Source: Flavobacterium sp. (GTDB lineage: Bacteria; Bacteroidota; Bacteroidia; Flavobacteriales; Flavobacteriaceae). From it: a DNA stretch of 19,419 bases. Positions 14,724 to 19,419 of this stretch are shown here, piece by piece; position 1 is the first letter of the stretch; each line of letters starts with the position of its first letter. The DNA is taken from NCBI RefSeq assembly GCF_003525665.1, contig NZ_DQDX01000083.1, positions 1 through 19,419 on the forward strand, in the 5' to 3' direction. Both the position numbers and the translations under genes were made by a program. Below the pieces are notes generated by a model. It made no database searches and was not told where the DNA came from. It was given only the letters and a program-made list of their open reading frames with translations.

Positions 14724-16208
14724 TTATTGTGCATAAAAATAAACGTTGTCTACCCAGATATTAAATATTCCTCCAGGGTTTCCTGACACAAAAAATACCT
14801 GTCCAAGATTTGTAGCATCATTAAAACCAGGGAAACTTGAAATAGGGATATTAATACTTGCCCATCCGTTGGCATCAACATTGGTTAAAGTAGCGGCATT
14901 AACTACAAACGAACCCGAAGATGTTGTTGGCCCATTTGCAAGACTACTATGAAGTTCTATTCTAATAAAATTAGACGGAGCTACAGCTTGTTTTACATTG
15001 ATGTCAACATGCATGTGCGTCATACCACTAATATTTACTCTCGGTACAGTTTCGTACATACCAATACTAACAAAATCTAATTGTGTATAATTAATAATGT
15101 TATCAATTGATCCATTTATAAATGGTGCTTGTATATCTACATTGTTCGGGTCGTTTCCAGCACCACCTTGCGTATTTGAACCAGAAAAGAAACCATTGTA
15201 ATGTCTAACTGGTATGTTATTGTAGGCATTACTGAACAACGAAACTACAGATGATGCAGGTCTTGTTGGTATTGGAGCATGAGGAAATGCACCAACAGCA
15301 TTTATAGTTAAAGATCCTTGTGCCAATGTGTTACCTACTTGTGCCGTAACCACCGCAGAGCCAGTATTACCTATAACACTTGTAAACATTTGTCCCAGAT
15401 TATTTAAAGCTAAAGGACTAACAACAGAAGTATTAGAAACATTAAAATTGAAATAAGAAGGCGCTGCATTGATTGTTACATTTTGTCCATTTGCCAAACT
15501 ATAAACCGCACCCAATCCGCTAATTATTTGATTTGATCCTGCAAAACCATCTACACTGTTATCATCACCATTCAAGATAAAAGGATAAAGTAAGTTAGTG
15601 GTTCCTAATTTTTCGAATTTAATTTCATCGATCCACAATGTGAAGCCAAAACCATTTGTACTTGTTGTTCCAGCGGCGTATCTAAACATACCTCTTTCTT
15701 GTAGTAACTTTGAAGCATCCAGAATTGGAATGGTAATTTTGGTCCAGTTTGTTCCAACACCTACATTGGTTATTGTAGTGATAAACTTGTTTTCTCCAAA
15801 ATCTTCTCCAAAACCAAACTCACCCACTGTTACACCTTGAGAGGCTTTTACATAAAATGTTAAGGCATCGAAATCGGTTAAATTACGTCCTGCGCCATCA
15901 ATTACAAAAATACCTCCAGCATAAGCACCTTCGGGATCAGTTGCATTTGGTACATCAATACGTATTGAAGAATTGCTTTCGTAACCTTGTTCAAGATCTA
16001 CAGAAAATGCGGTGAATTTAGAACCACCGTAAGGTTTATAAAAATCACTTCCCATACCTACGAAATCGTCTGTGAAAATTTCGGCTGTTTTAGGAAAAGT
16101 GGAAAGTACAGCATCATCTGATAACTCTCTTTCACAACTTACATTTGTTAGTAAAACCAAACTTAGAAGTAAAGTAAGTTTTAAATAATTATTTTTTTGA
16201 TTTTTCAT
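14724..16208 (-). CDS. Modular surface glycan-binding lipoprotein (SGBP-like)
   Basis: A 494-residue lipoprotein with no enzyme motifs. The signal ends NVSC (C25), followed by ERELSDDA, moderately acidic and compatible with surface export. Three parts are visible. A jelly-roll-like domain at about 45-200 closes with FTLWIDEIKFEKL. A small Ig-like domain at about 210-305 (NQIISGLGAVYSLANGQNVTINAA, abbreviated here as NQIISGLG to NVTINAA) resembles bacterial Ig repeats. A second jelly-roll at about 310-494 closes with FNIWVDNVYFYAQ. The matching WIDEIKF/WVDNVYF closing strands suggest two copies of one carbohydrate-binding fold. It lies 15 bases after the glycosidase-barrel gene and 24 before the GH16 lipoprotein. 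Location and fold suggest a SusE/F-like or SGBP role in holding beta-glucan at the surface; binding is not shown by sequence alone. Confidence 0.75.
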   Translation of the reverse strand: MKNQKNNYLKLTLLLSLVLLTNVSCERELSDDAVLSTFPKTAEIFTDDFVGMGSDFYKPYGGSKFTAFSVDLEQGYESNSSIRIDVPNATDPEGAYAGGIFVIDGAGRNLTDFDALTFYVKASQGVTVGEFGFGEDFGENKFITTITNVGVGTNWTKITIPILDASKLLQERGMFRYAAGTTSTNGFGFTLWIDEIKFEKLGTTNLLYPFILNGDDNSVDGFAGSNQIISGLGAVYSLANGQNVTINAAPSYFNFNVSNTSVVSPLALNNLGQMFTSVIGNTGSAVVTAQVGNTLAQGSLTINAVGAFPHAPIPTRPASSVVSLFSNAYNNIPVRHYNGFFSGSNTQGGAGNDPNNVDIQAPFINGSIDNIINYTQLDFVSIGMYETVPRVNISGMTHMHVDINVKQAVAPSNFIRIELHSSLANGPTTSSGSFVVNAATLTNVDANGWASINIPISSFPGFNDATNLGQVFFVSGNPGGIFNIWVDNVYFYAQ

Positions 16209-16223
16209 TTTTCAATTTTTTTA

Positions 16224-19200
16224 TTATTTTCCTATGTTGATGTGTATGTATGTTCTAACTTCCCATTCTGATCCATTTCCAAATCCTACTGGACTAATTA
16301 CCGGTACAGGAGGAAAAGTATTTGGTGGAACAGCTGTTGGAGAGTATCTAGGCGAATATTGATCTAGTGAACGCCAAGTTCCCATGATACCAATTTTAGT
16401 ATTTGGTAAAATGAACCAATCTGGTTTTCCTACTGAAGTTGATAAATCTAACATTAACTGCACAGGATAGGTTAAGTTAAAATCTCTGTGGTAATCAAAT
16501 GGACCCCAATCATTTATTTTGAATGAATGAGTAAGTTTCACTTTTCTATAAATCAATCTCATATCACCACCAATTCTTTCAATAAGTCTGGCATCGCTAC
16601 CATTTGATTGACCGTTACCGAAATAGAAATTGGAAATTAATCCTAATTCTGGAGATATTTTTGAAACAATTCTAGTATTAGATTCCCATAAATCGTGGGC
16701 TGGCGCTGATCTTTCAAATGCAAATGAAGTACGATTACTTAAAAATCCGATTGCAGCATCTTGCGTAGTTGGTAAATGGCGGAAAACAAAACCAGTGCTG
16801 AAAGCAAATTTGGCATCTTCAGCCATGTCGTTGTCCCATTCGTACATCCATGTTGCTGGAGTTGGATCATAAGTCAATAATAATTCACCCCCAAGAGTCT
16901 CACGGTTTGCTCTTACTACAAAAGGGTCGGATTGAATATTTCTAAGTCTTCCTGGAGCATCAACATCATTTGGCATTGCTTCAACAAGAGGTTTTTGCCA
17001 TAAAAAGTTAGGAGCGATTTGAAGATTTGAATTTACATTATAGGTAAAACCTGCTAAGAAATTCATTTGATTTCCGCTTCCACTATCTTTTAATCTCCAT
17101 CCAGTGAAAGTTTGCGTAGCATCTGCTCCACCATTGGCAACTAATCCCATAATGGCACCTTGAGTGTAGACATTAAATTTACCGCTTGAGAAGGTAATTT
17201 TAGCTTTTCCACCCCAATTGTCTGATGCTTTAACTTCGTCATCATAAACAGTATAATTTCCAGGAGTTCCTGTTGCGTATTGAAAAGTTCTTCCATTTAA
17301 AGGTTGTCCACCCCAAATTCCTCCTAGTTCTAGCCCGAATGCATCTACTTTTGTTTTAAAGTGCACTGTGGCTCTGCGTGTTTTTGGTTGCGGAATAAAA
17401 ATTGATGTAGTTGCAATTGCAGCATCTGCGATATCTTCATGATACACTGCAGTTGCATCAATTTTTCCTAATTTGGTTCCGTATTTTAACAAAAATGCCG
17501 GGTTTGCACCCCACCAAAGTTGTGGTCCGAAGGCAGCTTTTAATCCGTTTAAACTTCTTTTACCATCAAATTCGAAACCAGAAACTTCACCATTGTAAAT
17601 GTCAAGGTTTGGTCCGTAATTAGCTTCTGGATATAATCCGAAGAAATCGCCTTCATAACCCCAATGGTAATGACCTGTTCTGTAGAAACCACGTAAATCA
17701 AAATCTTTTTCATTCCAACTGTACGATGCGTTATAAATTTGAACTCTGTTCGCATCGGCTACATTTATTGGTCCATCAGGAGTATTAACCATCTGAGCTC
17801 TTCCTCTATTTTCGTAGAATATTTCGTTTATTGGATTTAGAGCCACATTTCCTAGAATATTTACATTTACATTGGCTTTCATGTTTGAAGTTGGATTCCC
17901 TTCTACTCCAACAAAATAAGATTGCATGTGGTCAAATCCTAATTGGTTTGGATATTGCGTTGCATTTGGAGCAGCATCATCTGGAGTTGTAAGTAAAGTT
18001 CCACCAGTGTTGAAAGTAGTAAATTCTGCTCTTAAATTGCTAATTCTCAATTTATCAGTACTGCTTCCTACTAAAGCTGCTTTATCACCTCTCGCTTTTA
18101 AGACACCATCCATTAATTTGATATTACTAAAATGAGTGTTGATTCCTTCCAATGTTGTTCCAACTTCGTACGGATTAATATTGTGTGCCTCTTTTAATGA
18201 ATAATATGCCGCTCTTGGATATAAATCATATAAACCTCTTGGATTAACTGGACCTTTTGCACATACACCAAACCATTCTTCGTTCATATTATTCTGGCCT
18301 TCTAGGAAGTCATTTGTATAACCACCGTTTGACCACGAAGCATTACTATCATGAACATCTAAATTTTTTGTTTGACCAAATTTCCACCAACCATCACTAA
18401 ACTGAAAAGTAAATCCACCTAATGAATTTCCAGATTTACCTAAGTTTGCTGCATTTTCATAAATTTCTTTCCAGTTATTGACCATGTAATAGGCTTGCGA
18501 TTTTTGATCTTCGGCATTGTCAATTGCGTTAAAAGCATCGGCTCCAAACTCTGTAAAAAGAATTGGCTTATTTAATTTAGTTTTAACTTCTTGAAACGCA
18601 TTTCCGAATGAAACTCCACGATACATATTAGTTCCAAAAATGTCAACATCTTTACATTCCTCTGCAATGATATCTAAGAAAAGTAAATCACCGTTGCAAA
18701 TAGCAATAGGATGAGAAGTATCTATTTTTTTCATTGCAACAACGGCTTCATTAAAGATAGAATACATATCCTTAGCTCTTTTTGTTGATTTTCTATCTTC
18801 CAGCGGAATGTTTTCTGTTTCTGCACCATCCCAAAACAAACCATAATTGTTTTCGTTACCTAAAAGAAACAACAATAAACCCGGAGTATTTTTATACTCT
18901 TGAATCATAGCTTGAGTTTCTTTTAACAAAAGTTGTCTTGTTGCAGGATTAGAATATTCGGTATTTGGAACCCAATTACCATTAATTGTCAAACCATATC
19001 TTCCAAATGAATGATTTAACATTGTGTAGATGCCATATTTTTGATAGATATACGTAATCCATTTTGGTTGAATACCGGTGTATTGTCTAACAGCATTTAC
19101 TCCCATGTTTTTTAGCAAGCCCATTTCATTATCAAGAACTGCTTTGATAACATCATCAGATTGTTTCCATAAACTGTAATTATAATTGGTTCCTATTGGA

Positions 19201-19355
19201 TCATAGTTCCAGTTCATTCCATTAATAAAAAATGGTTTGTTGTTAACAAGCAGTTTAAAATCATCTTTGTCTTTCAAAACAGTAACCTTTTCGGATTGCG
19301 CATGAAAGTGGGATGAAAAACAACAAAAAATTAGAATGAGAATTAGTTTTTTCAT
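16224..19355 (-). CDS. Clan GH-A glycosidase domain fused to a probable outer-membrane beta-barrel
   Basis: A 1043-residue protein with a signal peptide (residues 1-20, ending HFHAQ). Residues about 22-395 form a (beta/alpha)8 glycosidase of GH2/GH72-like type: INGMNWNYDP (44-53), GVNAVRQYTG (85-94), probable acid/base E168 in LLGNENNYG and nucleophile E269 in ILFTEFGADA, 101 residues apart as clan GH-A expects, then GGFTFQFSDGWWKFG. Residues about 400-1043 look different: many alternating, glycine- and aromatic-rich amphipathic strands separated by Asn/Asp turns (such as KITFSSGKFNVYTQGAIMG and FAFSTGFVFRHLP), as in outer-membrane barrels. The terminal INIGK lacks the usual final aromatic residue. 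The frame is continuous. The family is not certain; GH72-like transglycosidase or endo-glucanase are options. It is the most upstream gene in the window; the 64 bases before it show no consensus promoter, so the transcript may start further right. Confidence 0.72.
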   Translation of the reverse strand: MKKLILILIFCCFSSHFHAQSEKVTVLKDKDDFKLLVNNKPFFINGMNWNYDPIGTNYNYSLWKQSDDVIKAVLDNEMGLLKNMGVNAVRQYTGIQPKWITYIYQKYGIYTMLNHSFGRYGLTINGNWVPNTEYSNPATRQLLLKETQAMIQEYKNTPGLLLFLLGNENNYGLFWDGAETENIPLEDRKSTKRAKDMYSIFNEAVVAMKKIDTSHPIAICNGDLLFLDIIAEECKDVDIFGTNMYRGVSFGNAFQEVKTKLNKPILFTEFGADAFNAIDNAEDQKSQAYYMVNNWKEIYENAANLGKSGNSLGGFTFQFSDGWWKFGQTKNLDVHDSNASWSNGGYTNDFLEGQNNMNEEWFGVCAKGPVNPRGLYDLYPRAAYYSLKEAHNINPYEVGTTLEGINTHFSNIKLMDGVLKARGDKAALVGSSTDKLRISNLRAEFTTFNTGGTLLTTPDDAAPNATQYPNQLGFDHMQSYFVGVEGNPTSNMKANVNVNILGNVALNPINEIFYENRGRAQMVNTPDGPINVADANRVQIYNASYSWNEKDFDLRGFYRTGHYHWGYEGDFFGLYPEANYGPNLDIYNGEVSGFEFDGKRSLNGLKAAFGPQLWWGANPAFLLKYGTKLGKIDATAVYHEDIADAAIATTSIFIPQPKTRRATVHFKTKVDAFGLELGGIWGGQPLNGRTFQYATGTPGNYTVYDDEVKASDNWGGKAKITFSSGKFNVYTQGAIMGLVANGGADATQTFTGWRLKDSGSGNQMNFLAGFTYNVNSNLQIAPNFLWQKPLVEAMPNDVDAPGRLRNIQSDPFVVRANRETLGGELLLTYDPTPATWMYEWDNDMAEDAKFAFSTGFVFRHLPTTQDAAIGFLSNRTSFAFERSAPAHDLWESNTRIVSKISPELGLISNFYFGNGQSNGSDARLIERIGGDMRLIYRKVKLTHSFKINDWGPFDYHRDFNLTYPVQLMLDLSTSVGKPDWFILPNTKIGIMGTWRSLDQYSPRYSPTAVPPNTFPPVPVISPVGFGNGSEWEVRTYIHINIGK

Positions 19356-19419
19356 GTGATGTAATTAAGTTTAAATTTTAATTATACTAAGGTTTAGATT
19401 TAAATGAACAGATTTAAAA

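Noticed and set aside
1..19419. CRISPR arrays, tRNA/rRNA genes, insertion sequences or prophage
   Set aside because: No direct-repeat arrays, RNA gene signatures, transposase or integrase frames were found when reading both strands.

Overview
The window reads as a chromosome segment of a Flavobacterium-like member of Bacteroidota. The DNA is AT-rich. Secreted proteins carry Bacteroidota-type lipoprotein signals, some followed by an acidic surface-export patch, and one carries a type IX secretion (T9SS) sorting domain. One upstream region holds a clean TTTG-N21-TAnnTTTG promoter, the Bacteroidota consensus.

Positions 1-1650 are housekeeping: an endonuclease III homologue on the + strand that lacks the iron-sulfur cysteines, then on the - strand an ECF-type sigma factor followed by a 47-codon small gene and a strong hairpin terminator. 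The small gene is too short for ordinary ORF cut-offs.

Positions 1745-19355 hold ten - strand genes, closely packed in two blocks, that form most of a polysaccharide utilisation locus for a beta-1,3-glucan with beta-1,6 branches (laminarin-like). In transcription order they are: a clan GH-A glycosidase fused to a probable outer-membrane beta-barrel; a modular surface glycan-binding lipoprotein; a GH16 laminarinase lipoprotein; a PKD-CBM lipoprotein; a 135-base gap; a GH149-like beta-1,3-oligoglucan phosphorylase; a GH17 lipoprotein; a GH30 lipoprotein; a sugar symporter with a GH17 domain fused to its C-terminus; a free cytoplasmic GH17; and a GH16 with Fn3, an accessory domain and a T9SS signal. 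No SusC/SusD pair or GH3 beta-glucosidase is present; a SusC/SusD pair could lie beyond the right edge.

Inferred scheme: surface proteins with acidic export signals bind and cut the glucan (GH16, PKD-CBM, binding protein, T9SS GH16). Lipoproteins without that signal (GH17, GH30) trim backbone and branches in the periplasm. A symporter with its own GH17 brings oligosaccharides into the cytoplasm, where two related GH17 domains and the phosphorylase finish degradation and save energy as glucose 1-phosphate. The two most unusual items are the symporter-GH17 fusion beside its free paralogue, and the glycosidase-beta-barrel fusion.
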